Shown in pieces: positions 7,571 through 16,192 of a stretch of DNA of 64,000 bases. Numbering within the stretch: the stretch's first letter is position 1; each line of letters starts with the position of its first letter. The position numbers were made by a program, and so were the translations under genes. Location: positions 62,001 through 126,000 of the forward strand of contig JAPPFJ010000004.1 in NCBI GenBank assembly GCA_028877215.1. The letters run 5' to 3'. The DNA comes from Gemmatimonadota bacterium (GTDB lineage: Bacteria > Latescibacterota > UBA2968 > GCA-2709665). Below the pieces are notes generated by a model that was not told where the DNA came from, made no database searches, and worked only from the letters and a program-made list of their open reading frames with translations.

Positions 7571-10237
7571 CTACAAAAACACAAACTTCGAATTACGGAT
7601 GCGACAGCTCACAGGCCCTGAAATCGAACGCAGTGGAAAGTAATGGTGGCGCATTCCTCCGTTCTCAATGGAGAATCCCGGATCCTGCGCTGTTTCCAGC
7701 GTGAGTCCGCATGAATCAGGGATCACCCGTCTGACGACGCACCCCGTCGTCGAACCGTCTCCGAATCGTACGATTGCCGTCGTGCCCTCAAACCCGGTGC
7801 GCTCGGCAACGTCACCGGTCACTTCCAGCCCGTCAATCGGGTCTCCGTGGGCCTTTCTGAGAACACCCGCAACCCTCAGGTCACAAGTACCGCCGCACGA
7901 AACCACCTCATCTTTCCATCTCAACTCGTCCCCGCCCCACAGCCCCATGAACGCGGGGTCGCCGTCCCGTTCCCGTACGAACCCGAACTCTCCTCTCAGG
8001 CTGAGGTTTCCAACCACCAGCGGTTCCGCGCGCCAGGCCGTACGATGGACGATATGGTCCACGATTCCTTCACGTCTCACTTCCACTGCGATCGAATCAT
8101 CATCGGCGTACACCTGGCGGACGGACTCGATGAACGGCGATCCCTCGAAGGGCTCGTAGACCGCGGCAAAGACGCTTGAAAGAGGCGCCCGCCCCTGGCG
8201 CCGGGCCAGGAAAACGGGCATCCTGTACCGGTCCAGTTCGTCCTCGTTCTCGTCGGTTCGCCGCACCGATGGCGCGTCGCCCAGAAACACGTCGGCCTCT
8301 GACAGTCCCGGGAGATGACACCGCAAACCGGTACGCACGTCCCTGAGGCCGAGTTTCAGTCTCAGACCGGCTTCAACACGAGCACGGGATACATTCTGTA
8401 CGAATCCGTAAGCTATGTTTCGTCCTTCGGCGTCCCCCCGGTCCCCTTCAAATCCGGGAAGCCGTACCGCGACTCCGTTCAATAGATCTCGTCCGGCGGG
8501 CTCCAGCGGGACATCAAGGCTCATCCATCCGTCGCGGTCAGCGCTCCCGTGCAGCGTCCAGTCGTGCCGTGTCCCTCCCTGCACACGAAAAATATCCAGA
8601 GAGTACATATTCCCTTCGCCGGCGTCGGCCAGCATGACCATTCTCCGGTAATTCCGCGCCAGCCCGGGGTACGCGCGCTGGCCACTCGCTTCCATCCACT
8701 GGACCGTATTGTGCGTGGTTTCGAACGCCAGGAGGCTGCCGCGAGACGGTCCTCTATTTCCTCTCGTGTACTGTTCCTGCTCGTCGAGGACCACCGTATT
8801 GTGCGCCAGGGTACTCACGGTCCACGGTCTGTACCGGGTATGCGTATAACCCAGGTCAGACAGCAACTCCTCTCCAAACGCGTAAAGCATCACGTTCAGC
8901 ATGTCCGCGTGATCGTGTCCGTGGCCGCCTTCCGAAAAGTGAAGGTGTACCTGCGCCTGTCGGTTTTTCCTACCCAGCCCGAGCCATGCATGCCCCATGC
9001 CGGCGAACAGCGCCGAGCGCGAACGATCCGTGGGCCTCAGGTCCTCAAACCTTGCCCAGGAATCGTGTACGGGTACCGGCCTGCCGTCCGGGTACCTGAA
9101 TCGCTCGAGAACCCTCCTGCATCGTTTCACGTTGGCGAATTCGCGAACCGGATCCAGTTCGTCGAAGCGCCTGCCGTCTTCCGGATCCAGATAACCCGGG
9201 GGATCGGAATATCCGGCCAGGGCGTCAAGCACGCGCAGCAGGCCTGTCAGTGTATATCGATGATAACCCGGGGAGCCCTGACACCAGAATCCGTCCGCCG
9301 AGAATCGTCTGAACAGGCCGTGCGCGCATCGCACCGCGCGGTGCACCAGCGCCGGCTCCCCCAACACACGGCCGGCCACCGCATATCCCTCGTAGGTCTC
9401 AGGGCTGGCATTGGTGTACAGAAGCCCGTGGAAGGCGTCCTGCCGGATTCCTCCCCGGAAAAACCCGTCCTCGATGCGGCGGCAGGCATCCTCGCCTCGT
9501 TCTTCCGGGAGTCGCTCCAGTTCGCCGCTTGCCCGGATTGAATCGTACGCGTAGATCAGTTCGGTCGGGATTTCGGCGTAGCGCCATTCCCCCCACTTCC
9601 CTCCGCGGCGTGGAAAGGGCGGATTCATACACACCCGCTTGGCTGAGTTCGCCACATCCGTCCAAACGAGAAACCCCGGATAATATCGCGCAAACGCGTC
9701 CAGAATCAACGCCGACCGCCGGGCGAATTGTCGCTGGCCCGTCAACTGGTACAGCTGACCGAGATCCCGCGCACGGTCCGCAAGATAGAACCTCGCGCAC
9801 CACCATGCCCTGGCACGGAAGAAATATCGTTTTCCGGACCCATCCTCGTAAAACGGATATTCGACTTCGTCACCCAGGGGATTCAACAGACGCAGGGTCC
9901 TGTTCTCCGCAAACCGGCTCCCGGGATAAACCTCTGCGCAATGGCGGCACCGCACGCGGAACGGGTCCTCGATCGACCAGTCGAGTTGCCGTTCTCTGAC
10001 GCCCGTACGGCAACCGGCGCAGGCCACGTACCGGAAACCCGTACGATCCGGAACCAGGGCAATGAGTTCGTCCTCCGACATCGCCATCAGCGGTGCGACG
10101 GCCCGCCGCAGTTTCTCCTGCGATTCGGCCGACGCGGACACGGTGTAGACGGGAAGCGAGGTTCCGGCGGCCGCGCACCTGCCGGGCCGGAGCCAGCAAA
10201 GGACAAGAATGCCGGCCAATACACCCAATCCATCCAT
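7571..10237 (-). CDS. Secreted heparinase II/III-like polysaccharide lyase family protein
   Basis: Protein of 888 aa with an N-terminal signal peptide (hydrophobic core about residues 4-20), probably degrading uronic-acid polysaccharides outside the cytoplasm. Seen: a CxxC...CxxC zinc-ribbon-like pair near residues 70-100 (ACAGC and CRHC), common ahead of this fold; an alpha/alpha-toroid-like middle; and the heparinase II/III beta-sandwich start near residue 440 with HFSEGGHGHDHADML and STLAHNTVV. The HGHDHAD motif corresponds to the metal/catalytic His region of the family. Substrate cannot be told. The ATG at 10237 is chosen over a TTG at 10249. It is divergent from a PhyH gene. Confidence 0.8.
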   Translation of the reverse strand: MDGLGVLAGILVLCWLRPGRCAAAGTSLPVYTVSASAESQEKLRRAVAPLMAMSEDELIALVPDRTGFRYVACAGCRTGVRERQLDWSIEDPFRVRCRHCAEVYPGSRFAENRTLRLLNPLGDEVEYPFYEDGSGKRYFFRARAWWCARFYLADRARDLGQLYQLTGQRQFARRSALILDAFARYYPGFLVWTDVANSAKRVCMNPPFPRRGGKWGEWRYAEIPTELIYAYDSIRASGELERLPEERGEDACRRIEDGFFRGGIRQDAFHGLLYTNASPETYEGYAVAGRVLGEPALVHRAVRCAHGLFRRFSADGFWCQGSPGYHRYTLTGLLRVLDALAGYSDPPGYLDPEDGRRFDELDPVREFANVKRCRRVLERFRYPDGRPVPVHDSWARFEDLRPTDRSRSALFAGMGHAWLGLGRKNRQAQVHLHFSEGGHGHDHADMLNVMLYAFGEELLSDLGYTHTRYRPWTVSTLAHNTVVLDEQEQYTRGNRGPSRGSLLAFETTHNTVQWMEASGQRAYPGLARNYRRMVMLADAGEGNMYSLDIFRVQGGTRHDWTLHGSADRDGWMSLDVPLEPAGRDLLNGVAVRLPGFEGDRGDAEGRNIAYGFVQNVSRARVEAGLRLKLGLRDVRTGLRCHLPGLSEADVFLGDAPSVRRTDENEDELDRYRMPVFLARRQGRAPLSSVFAAVYEPFEGSPFIESVRQVYADDDSIAVEVRREGIVDHIVHRTAWRAEPLVVGNLSLRGEFGFVRERDGDPAFMGLWGGDELRWKDEVVSCGGTCDLRVAGVLRKAHGDPIDGLEVTGDVAERTGFEGTTAIVRFGDGSTTGCVVRRVIPDSCGLTLETAQDPGFSIENGGMRHHYFPLRSISGPVSCRIRNSKFVFL

Positions 10238-10430
10238 TGCCCAATCCAATCGCTATGGTTATCTTTATGCCGACGGTCGCGGAAAGAGAAGGGTCACCGA
10301 GGCCCCCATGCCGATACCGGATCTTTCTTCCCATGCATCGTTCTACCAAACGAGGTCCCTGATTCGGAAGTGGAGACTTCCCGCACGGGATCTCGCGGCC
10401 ACGGCGGCGGCCGGAAAAAGGAGAACCTCA

Positions 10431-11303
10431 ATGCAAGCCGACGTACGAATCGACCCGAAGGAAGAAATCGGTTTCATGAATCTGGACGAAACCGACTACG
10501 GCAGCCTTTCGACGGGAGAACGGATCCGGCGCCTGGAGGTGGAGGGGTACGTCGTTCTACCGGACATCCTCGACGCGGAACACATGGACCGGATCAAACG
10601 CGAAATGGCCGATTCGCCGATGCAGACGAAGGATTACAGCGACGCGCAGACCTTTTGTCTGGAGCCGCAGTGGCGCAGCAGGGCCCTGGCCGAACTGATC
10701 GCGCATCCGCCGATGATCGCGTTCCTGGAAACGCTGCTCGGCGACGATATCGTGTTCACCCGGGGACTCTTCACGAGGACGCTATCGGGTTCGCCGCCCA
10801 TCTCGCTGCACACCGACGGCCAGCCGTTCGGATCTTCCATCTTCGGTTACGAAGGCAGCTGTCCGCGCCTGCTGCGCGTTCTGTACTACCTTGACGATCT
10901 GACGCCGGAGCGGGCGCCGTTCCGCCTTGTACCGCGATCCCATCTCTCGTTTCACGCCGAAGCGAACCCCTACGTGCGCTACAAATACCACCCGGGCGAG
11001 GTCACGCTATGCGTAAACGCGGGTTCGGCGCTGGTTATCCCCATCAACCTGTTCCACGGCACCCATCCGAACCGATCGCATTCCCAACGCACGCTGGTTC
11101 AACTGGGGTACCGGCCGGCGTGGGCGGGCCCCATACAACCGATGCCGGAATGGGACCCGCAACTCGTGACGGAGGCGCCGGCGGCAACCAGGCGTTTTCT
11201 GCAGAGCCCCAACACAACCGGCCTGGACTGGAATCAGCCCCACAAACCCAAGGGCATGAAAACCGACGCAACCGCTATCGATCCCGGGCGATGGGACGAC
11301 TGA
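10431..11303 (+). CDS. Phytanoyl-CoA dioxygenase (PhyH) family protein 1
   Basis: Predicted Fe(II)/2-oxoglutarate dioxygenase of 290 aa. Seen: the iron-binding HTD in SLHTDGQPFG (about residues 124-126), and a distal His in the LFHGTHPNRS segment near 210 followed by an Arg that can bind 2-oxoglutarate. Start ATG at 10431 is supported by AAAGGAG 6 nt upstream; the longer open frame to 10209 is not conserved-looking. Substrate unknown; in these organisms such genes form large paralogous families. It is convergent with another PhyH gene and shares a terminator with it. Confidence 0.85.
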   Translation: MQADVRIDPKEEIGFMNLDETDYGSLSTGERIRRLEVEGYVVLPDILDAEHMDRIKREMADSPMQTKDYSDAQTFCLEPQWRSRALAELIAHPPMIAFLETLLGDDIVFTRGLFTRTLSGSPPISLHTDGQPFGSSIFGYEGSCPRLLRVLYYLDDLTPERAPFRLVPRSHLSFHAEANPYVRYKYHPGEVTLCVNAGSALVIPINLFHGTHPNRSHSQRTLVQLGYRPAWAGPIQPMPEWDPQLVTEAPAATRRFLQSPNTTGLDWNQPHKPKGMKTDATAIDPGRWDD

Positions 11304-11325
11304 CCCTGACCGAATTCCGGATTGA

Positions 11326-11385
11326 AACTCGAAAACTGAAAAAGCCCGAAGCCATTGGTTTGGCCGGGCTTTTTCAGTTTCGAGT
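11326..11385. terminator. Bidirectional intrinsic terminator
   Basis: Arms at about 11326-11348 and 11364-11384 (CTCGAAAACTGAAAAAGCCCG pairing with CCGGGCTTTTTCAGTTTCGAG, one bulge) give a long GC-capped stem with A- and T-runs in both directions, between two convergent PhyH genes. Confidence 0.8.
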
Positions 11386-11402
11386 CAGGGTTGACCAGCC
11401 GG

Positions 11403-12218
11403 TTATCTCCTGTTGGGCAGGAACCAGACGTCCCTGAAAAACCTCTGACGCGCTTCGGCCATTCCACCGATCACCACGGGATTCATGCAGGGTTTGGGTT
11501 CGTGGAACCGAACCGTCACGTAGTTGTAGGCGATCAGAATGGCACGGCGGGGATTGTCCGGGTTCGTCCAGGCCGATCCGGTATGCCGCACCCCCTCGGA
11601 GAATACGACTAGGCTCCCCTGCGGACACCCGTAGGTCTCCCAGAGTCCCGAGTCGGGGTCGTCGGCCCTTTCCGGCCAGGTACCATCCTGAGCCGAAACC
11701 AGATTGGCTTTGTGAGACCCGGGCACCAGGCACGTGCCGCCCTGGTCTTTCCTGACTTCGTTCAATTCCCAAACGATGCGTGTCATGCCACTGTAGATCC
11801 GACCGTTGTGGAAGCGGTAGGAAAGCGACGGATCGAGATTCACACCTCCCACGTGGGGCTGCCACTGATTCGCGGTCGTTTCGGCCGATCGGGCTGAAAC
11901 GAAGACGCTCTCCAGACGGATGCGGTCGCGCTCGGGATGAATCACCTCCTGCAGTATACCCATGACTCTGGGATGATCGATCAGGAATTCGGCGGGGCCG
12001 GCGATGGGCGCTCTCACGTGATCCGCCAGGTTATCGGGATCTCTCACGTAGACGTCGAGGTGCTCGCGAACCTTCTGCACTTCATCGTCCGTGAGTACCC
12101 CGGGTATGACGAGAAAACCCTTCAGGTCGAAGAGGAATTTTTCGTATTCCGTCATGGGTTCAATCGGAGCGGATTCGGCGGGTTCCAATACATGTGTATT
12201 TCCGTTCGTGCTTCTCAT
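11403..12218 (-). CDS. Phytanoyl-CoA dioxygenase (PhyH) family protein 2, lacks a normal HxD
   Basis: Protein of 271 aa with the PhyH fold: FLFDLKGFLVIPGVLTDDEV near the N-terminus, the GGTCLVPGSHK strand-turn, and a distal VRHTGSAWTNPDNPRR iron/2-oxoglutarate segment. The proximal motif reads QPHVGG instead of HxD, so one iron ligand is missing or supplied elsewhere; this resembles iron-dependent halogenases only superficially, and no activity can be inferred. Start ATG at 12218 has GGAG 7 nt upstream; the frame extends to 12443 but without family similarity. Confidence 0.8.
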   Translation of the reverse strand: MRSTNGNTHVLEPAESAPIEPMTEYEKFLFDLKGFLVIPGVLTDDEVQKVREHLDVYVRDPDNLADHVRAPIAGPAEFLIDHPRVMGILQEVIHPERDRIRLESVFVSARSAETTANQWQPHVGGVNLDPSLSYRFHNGRIYSGMTRIVWELNEVRKDQGGTCLVPGSHKANLVSAQDGTWPERADDPDSGLWETYGCPQGSLVVFSEGVRHTGSAWTNPDNPRRAILIAYNYVTVRFHEPKPCMNPVVIGGMAEARQRFFRDVWFLPNRR

Positions 12219-12727
12219 TGCAAGCGCTCCTGGCAGGGACGGTCGGGTTACAGCACAAAATGCAGACCCCGGAAACTTCACCGGCTTGGAGGTCTGATGA
12301 GGAGTTGACGGCGACGGCCCGCGATCTTCTCCAGTTGCCGGTCCAGGCCCCTGGGCCGAGCCATTGTGGTCGAAGACATGGCGCACAATCGAGTCGAATC
12401 GAGCGATTCGGCGATGGAGCGCAACGCAGTGTTTCGACAGCATGGGCCGGTCGTAGCCAGGATGGAGGCTTCCAGCGGGATGTCAGGGAGGACTGACGGT
12501 TTGCGGCGCAGTCCGGCGGCATGGTACTGAAATGCTGCGGCTGATGCAAGAACAACAGCGAAAACACCCGCCGGCGAAACCGCCCGCGCCTGGCATCGCG
12601 CGCAGGACGCTGCCCGCCGCGGGTTCCGTGCGCAGGCCGCAATCCGGCTTCTTCGGGCGTATGACGGGTAGATTCTCCGTTGTTCAACCGGACCCGGACA
12701 TTGCGTCGTCATCGGCGTATACGAAGA
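12219..12727. other. Intergenic stretch without a recognisable gene
   Basis: About 500 bp between a PhyH gene and the tRNA-Val terminator. Open frames exist on both strands, but none shows a Shine-Dalgarno with a protein that looks like a family member. No repeat from the families in this window is present. Confidence 0.5.
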
Positions 12728-12755
12728 GGGCCTGCGATAAATTCATCGCAGGCCC
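12728..12755 (-). terminator. Hairpin downstream of tRNA-Val
   Basis: Perfect 11-bp stem (GGGCCTGCGAT at 12728-12738 and ATCGCAGGCCC at 12745-12755) with a 6-nt loop, 22 nt past the 3' end of the tRNA. There is no strong U-run, so it may be a processing or termination stem. Confidence 0.55.
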
Positions 12756-12776
12756 GTTAATTTCAGATATTTAAAA

Positions 12777-12853
12777 TGGTGGGCGATACTGGACTCGAAC
12801 CAGTGACCTCTTGCATGTCAAGCAAGCACTCTAACCACCTGAGCTAATCGCCC
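12777..12853 (-). tRNA. tRNA-Val (GAC)
   Basis: Cloverleaf reads from 12853 to 12777. The acceptor stem GGGCGAT pairs with ATCGCCC, the D-arm is TAGCTCAGGTGGTTAGAG, the anticodon stem CTTGC/GCAAG encloses loop TTGACAT with anticodon GAC, and the T-arm has GGTTCGAGTCC. Discriminator A is followed by an encoded CCA. Confidence 0.95.
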
Positions 12854-13115
12854 ATCCATTTGCAACCGGCAAATTCACACACCCGAAATCCGGAGGCCAC
12901 CCATTCGATGCACGTTGAAACCGTGCAAATGGGGTGGGTGTCTGTCCGCATCCACGGCTTTGTCGGCGGGCTGTTTCGGACCGCAAATCTATACGAAATC
13001 ATGGTGGAAGTCAAGCGGATTGTGGGGTCACGACGCTCGTACGGATGGCTCATGTTCGATTCAATTTCGCGCTCGTACGCCCCTCACGGTTGGAAAGGCC
13101 GCGCCCCTTCACCTC

Positions 13116-14195
13116 TCAGCCGTGTCCCAACGCATCCTCCGCAAGCCGGGTTCCCTCCACCCGTGCGCGGATTTTCGCAAACGCCAGGTCGCGGGAGGTG
13201 GACAGGTCATCCGCAAAGGGCGAAAAACCACAGTCGTCCGTCGTGCCCAACTGGGCTGACGGGATATATTCTGCGGCCTCCAGAACGCGGTCTCTCACTT
13301 CCTCCGGGGACTCCACGCAGGGATCGATGGCATCGATTACGCCAACAAAGACGCGGTGACCGGGCTGGATGAGCGTCCCGATGCGTTGCAGGGCCCTGCC
13401 CGGTTCTTTTTCGGAGGCCATCGCGATATAGAAATTGCCTACGTCAATCTCGAACAGGGTCGGGAGCAGGTCCAGGTAGTCGACGTCCGCACTGTGGGTG
13501 GCGTCCCAGTCGCCTCCCGGGCAGGTGTGAACCCCAAGCCTGGTACGTTCGTCTTCCGCAAACGATTCAAGGCTGGTATTCAGCAACGCCACAAAACTCC
13601 TGAGGAGTTCGCCGGAGGGATCCAGTTTTACGGCGAGACGCCCTTCCGTGAAGTCGATTTGTACCTTGTGCGCGCCCGCGTCCAGGCACCGGCGCACTTC
13701 GCCGACGTGTTCGCGAACGAGGTCCGCCAGGAATCGTTCACGCGGATAATGCTCGATACCGTCCGCCGGGTAGATCAGGCTGAGGAGCGAAGGCGAAATA
13801 ACCGCCTGTTTGACTCGAGTCCGGGCCAGCTTCAATGCAGTTTCGAGGTACCCGTCGGCACTTTCAGTATAGCGAAAGGGACCCTCCGTCAGTCGAGGCA
13901 GCTGCCTGGAATGTCCATCGGAAAACCCGACTTCTACGCCGTCCGGAGCAAGGTTTTCGGCTCCGTGCAGGCAATAGAAGGCGAAACCGCCGTACTTGCG
14001 CTGCTCGCCGTCGCTGATGACGGGCGAACCCGTCTCCTCGAATCCGCGTATGGTTTCTGCGGTCGCCCGATCCGCGACAGCATGAAGCTCCTCCAGGCTG
14101 ATCTTGCCTTCGCGGAACGTTTCTTCGGCGCGGACCAGTTCCTGCGTGCGTGGAATGGAACCGATGGGCTCGGTGGGTATAGCATATTCGGACAT
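13116..14195 (-). CDS. Cobalamin-independent methionine synthase C-terminal (MetE-C/UROD-fold) family protein
   Basis: Protein of 359 aa with the zinc-dependent methyltransferase barrel of MetE's C-terminal half but no N-terminal half. Seen: the opening PTEPIGSIPRTQELV, the VISDGEQRKYGGFAFY strand, and zinc-ligand motifs GVHTCPGGD and TTDDCGFSPF, which match the His/Cys and distal Cys of MetE. Stand-alone proteins of this type are annotated as methionine synthase II or archaeal-type MetE, or act on other methyl donors; which applies here is unknown. Start ATG at 14195 has TCCGGAG upstream. The longer open frame reaching 14540 runs through repeat family 3 and is artefactual. Confidence 0.8.
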   Translation of the reverse strand: MSEYAIPTEPIGSIPRTQELVRAEETFREGKISLEELHAVADRATAETIRGFEETGSPVISDGEQRKYGGFAFYCLHGAENLAPDGVEVGFSDGHSRQLPRLTEGPFRYTESADGYLETALKLARTRVKQAVISPSLLSLIYPADGIEHYPRERFLADLVREHVGEVRRCLDAGAHKVQIDFTEGRLAVKLDPSGELLRSFVALLNTSLESFAEDERTRLGVHTCPGGDWDATHSADVDYLDLLPTLFEIDVGNFYIAMASEKEPGRALQRIGTLIQPGHRVFVGVIDAIDPCVESPEEVRDRVLEAAEYIPSAQLGTTDDCGFSPFADDLSTSRDLAFAKIRARVEGTRLAEDALGHG

Positions 14196-14208
14196 AGCGT
14201 TTCTCCGG

Positions 14209-14405
14209 ACTAACCTTGATTCGTAAGTCTTCGGGGACGTCAATTCGAATATGTGCTTGTAAATAAAAGCGATTAGACGGCGGATTACCAGGATACACCA
14301 AGTCACTGGACGTGAAGGGAAAAAACGTCCTTCTTTACGTCGATAACGCCCGGTTTCGGAGTGTTTTATCGCGTCGCCGCGTTGCTGTTTTTTTTGGATT
14401 GAGGC
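14209..14405 (-). repeat. Dispersed intergenic repeat, family 3, copy 1
   Basis: Reads on the minus strand from GCCTCAAT (14405) to AATCAAGGTTAG (about 14209). It shares about 200 bp with the copy at 30589-30785, including a TTGGTGTATCCTGGTAATC core and an ATATTCGAATT segment. The distal 90 bp recur at 58316-58404. It sits directly upstream of the MetE-C-like gene, so it likely forms its 5' leader or carries its promoter. Confidence 0.65.
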
Positions 14406-14516
14406 TAACGGGCTGAGACTGTGGCTGCACGGCGAAAAGATTCCAGGGAGAGATATCGCGCATCTTCCATCGGCTGATCCCGCGCTGCATATCGTGTCAC
14501 TTTCAGTCGTTTGCCC

Positions 14517-14545
14517 TTGACATCCTGGTTCGCAGGTCAAATATT
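14517..14545 (+). promoter_or_regulatory. Candidate promoter upstream of the first Gfo/Idh/MocA gene
   Basis: TTGACA at 14517-14522 with a 17-bp spacer and a weak AATATT at 14540-14545. A hairpin (CTCCAG loop CTGGAG, about 14556-14573) follows in the leader. Confidence 0.35.
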
Positions 14546-14674
14546 AGCGGCCCTGCTCCAGCACACACTGGAGCGGGTATTCAGAGCATCCGGCGAGCGC
14601 GGGTTCCCACCCGGTCCGCCGGCGAGTTTCCTTAATTGTACCGACGAGAACTGTCGGGAAAGGACGGAAAATAC

Positions 14675-15751
14675 GTGAAAATCTATAAAGCCGCACTGGT
14701 CGGATGCAGCCGAATGGGCGCTTTCATTGACAACGAAGTACCTCCTTCCTATGGCGCCTATTCGCACGCCGCGGGTTACGAGGCGTGTGAACGAACGGAG
14801 TTGATCGCCTGTTCGGATCTTCGCGGGGAAGCGATGAAACAGGTCGGCATCCGGTACGGGGTGCCTGAAGACAGGCAGTACTACGACTACCGCGAGATGA
14901 TCGAACGCGAGCAACCGGACATCGTCAGCGCAGCCACCCAGCCCGAGCAGCGCGCCGAGATCGTCGTCTTTGCGGCCGAACGGGGGGTCGGCGCGATCTA
15001 TGGCGAAAAGGCCATGGCCTCTTCGCTCGACGAAGCCGACGCGATGGTGGAGGCGGTGGAACGAATGGGCGCCGTCTTCAATCTGGGCACAAACCGACGT
15101 TGGGATACCGGATACGACGCGATGAAGGACGTGATCGACAGCGGCCGCATCGGACGGTTGCGGTCGCTGATCGTGCATCAGACCGGCCCGCTGTTCAACG
15201 GCGCCAGCCACAGTTTCGACCTGCTGATGAGACTCAACAGCGACAGTCCCGTCGCGTGGGTCCAGGCCCATCTTCCGAACGGAGACCGGCTGATCGACGG
15301 CCAACGCCTGACCGAGGACCCGGTCGGACACGGGATCCTGCAGTTTGAAAACGGCGTCACCGCGTACGCGCTCAATTCAGGGCGGGGCCTGGAAGTGGAG
15401 GCGGTGGGCGACGCGGGCGTGGTCACGGGCATGCGAAACGGCAACGAGTGGCACTTGCGCGAACACGGCGCCCGGGACCATCGCGGCCGGTCCGTGCTGG
15501 TGCCGGGGGAATTCCCGGCATTCGAGCGGGCCAGCTCAACCGTCAGGCTGATCGAAGACCTCGTCCGCTCGCTGGATACCGGAGAACCGCCGCGCGGCGG
15601 CGTCAGGACCGCGCGCGCCAATACCGAACTCATCTTTGCGTTTGTCGAGTCGCACGTCCGGGGCGGGGCAAGGGTGGCGCTGCCAATCAGCGGCAGCGGG
15701 TACCGCCTGCAGAGAGACAGGCCGCCGCGGGAGCCGAGATACCAGCGGTAG
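14675..15751 (+). CDS. Gfo/Idh/MocA family oxidoreductase 1
   Basis: NAD(P)-dependent oxidoreductase of 358 aa, of the type acting on sugars, inositols or sugar acids. Seen: an N-terminal Rossmann fold starting YKAALVGCSRMGAF, the strand VSAATQPEQRAEIV, and the family EKAMASS segment (EKP variant, Lys retained as YGEKAM). A C-terminal alpha/beta domain follows. Start GTG at 14675 is preferred because AAAGGA lies 11 nt upstream and homology begins at once. It is convergent with the VOC/Gfo pair; a short GC hairpin at 15753-15768 separates them. Confidence 0.85.
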   Translation: MKIYKAALVGCSRMGAFIDNEVPPSYGAYSHAAGYEACERTELIACSDLRGEAMKQVGIRYGVPEDRQYYDYREMIEREQPDIVSAATQPEQRAEIVVFAAERGVGAIYGEKAMASSLDEADAMVEAVERMGAVFNLGTNRRWDTGYDAMKDVIDSGRIGRLRSLIVHQTGPLFNGASHSFDLLMRLNSDSPVAWVQAHLPNGDRLIDGQRLTEDPVGHGILQFENGVTAYALNSGRGLEVEAVGDAGVVTGMRNGNEWHLREHGARDHRGRSVLVPGEFPAFERASSTVRLIEDLVRSLDTGEPPRGGVRTARANTELIFAFVESHVRGGARVALPISGSGYRLQRDRPPREPRYQR

Positions 15752-15808
15752 AGCGGGGTCGGCCCCGCAGTGGATCAGGCACATCCGCGGATCGGGGGCG
15801 ACATCGGG

Positions 15809-16192
15809 TCATAACGGCTCAGGCCGGTAGACAATCTGCAGCAGATTGCCTTCCGGATCCGCAACGAAGTTGAATCGCGTCCCCGTGGGCGTCTCCCTAT
15901 ACGGCCCCACAAATTCGGCGCCGCGTTCTTCCAGTGTCCTGCACGCCGAGTCGAAGTCATCCACCTTCAGCGCGATGTGCCGTATGCCCGCGTCGTCGTC
16001 GGCGCAGACCGCTGGCGCCCGGTCGTTTGACGGCAGGAACTCGAGAATACCTCCGCCCGGAAGGCGCACGAAATAGGTCTGGCTCTCGTCGTTTTCAAGG
16101 ATCATCTCAAAGCCGAGGACGTCGCAGTACCACCGGGCGAGCGCTTTGGAATCGGCAGCCACAATCGCGATATGCTCGATCGATCGGATCAT
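15809..16192 (-). CDS. VOC (glyoxalase/dioxygenase-fold) family protein
   Basis: Small metalloprotein-fold domain of 127 aa. Seen: two beta-alpha-beta-beta-beta modules, the first starting IEHIAIVAADSKALARWYC with GGILEFLPSN, the second IRHIALKVDDFDSAC ending with DPEGNLLQIV. His, Glu and Glu/His of the metal site are present in those places. This pattern fits glyoxalase, methylmalonyl-CoA epimerase or fosfomycin-resistance type proteins; the sequence does not decide. Its ATG overlaps the stop of the upstream oxidoreductase by ATGA, so the two are translationally coupled and probably act on one substrate. Confidence 0.85.
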   Translation of the reverse strand: MIRSIEHIAIVAADSKALARWYCDVLGFEMILENDESQTYFVRLPGGGILEFLPSNDRAPAVCADDDAGIRHIALKVDDFDSACRTLEERGAEFVGPYRETPTGTRFNFVADPEGNLLQIVYRPEPL

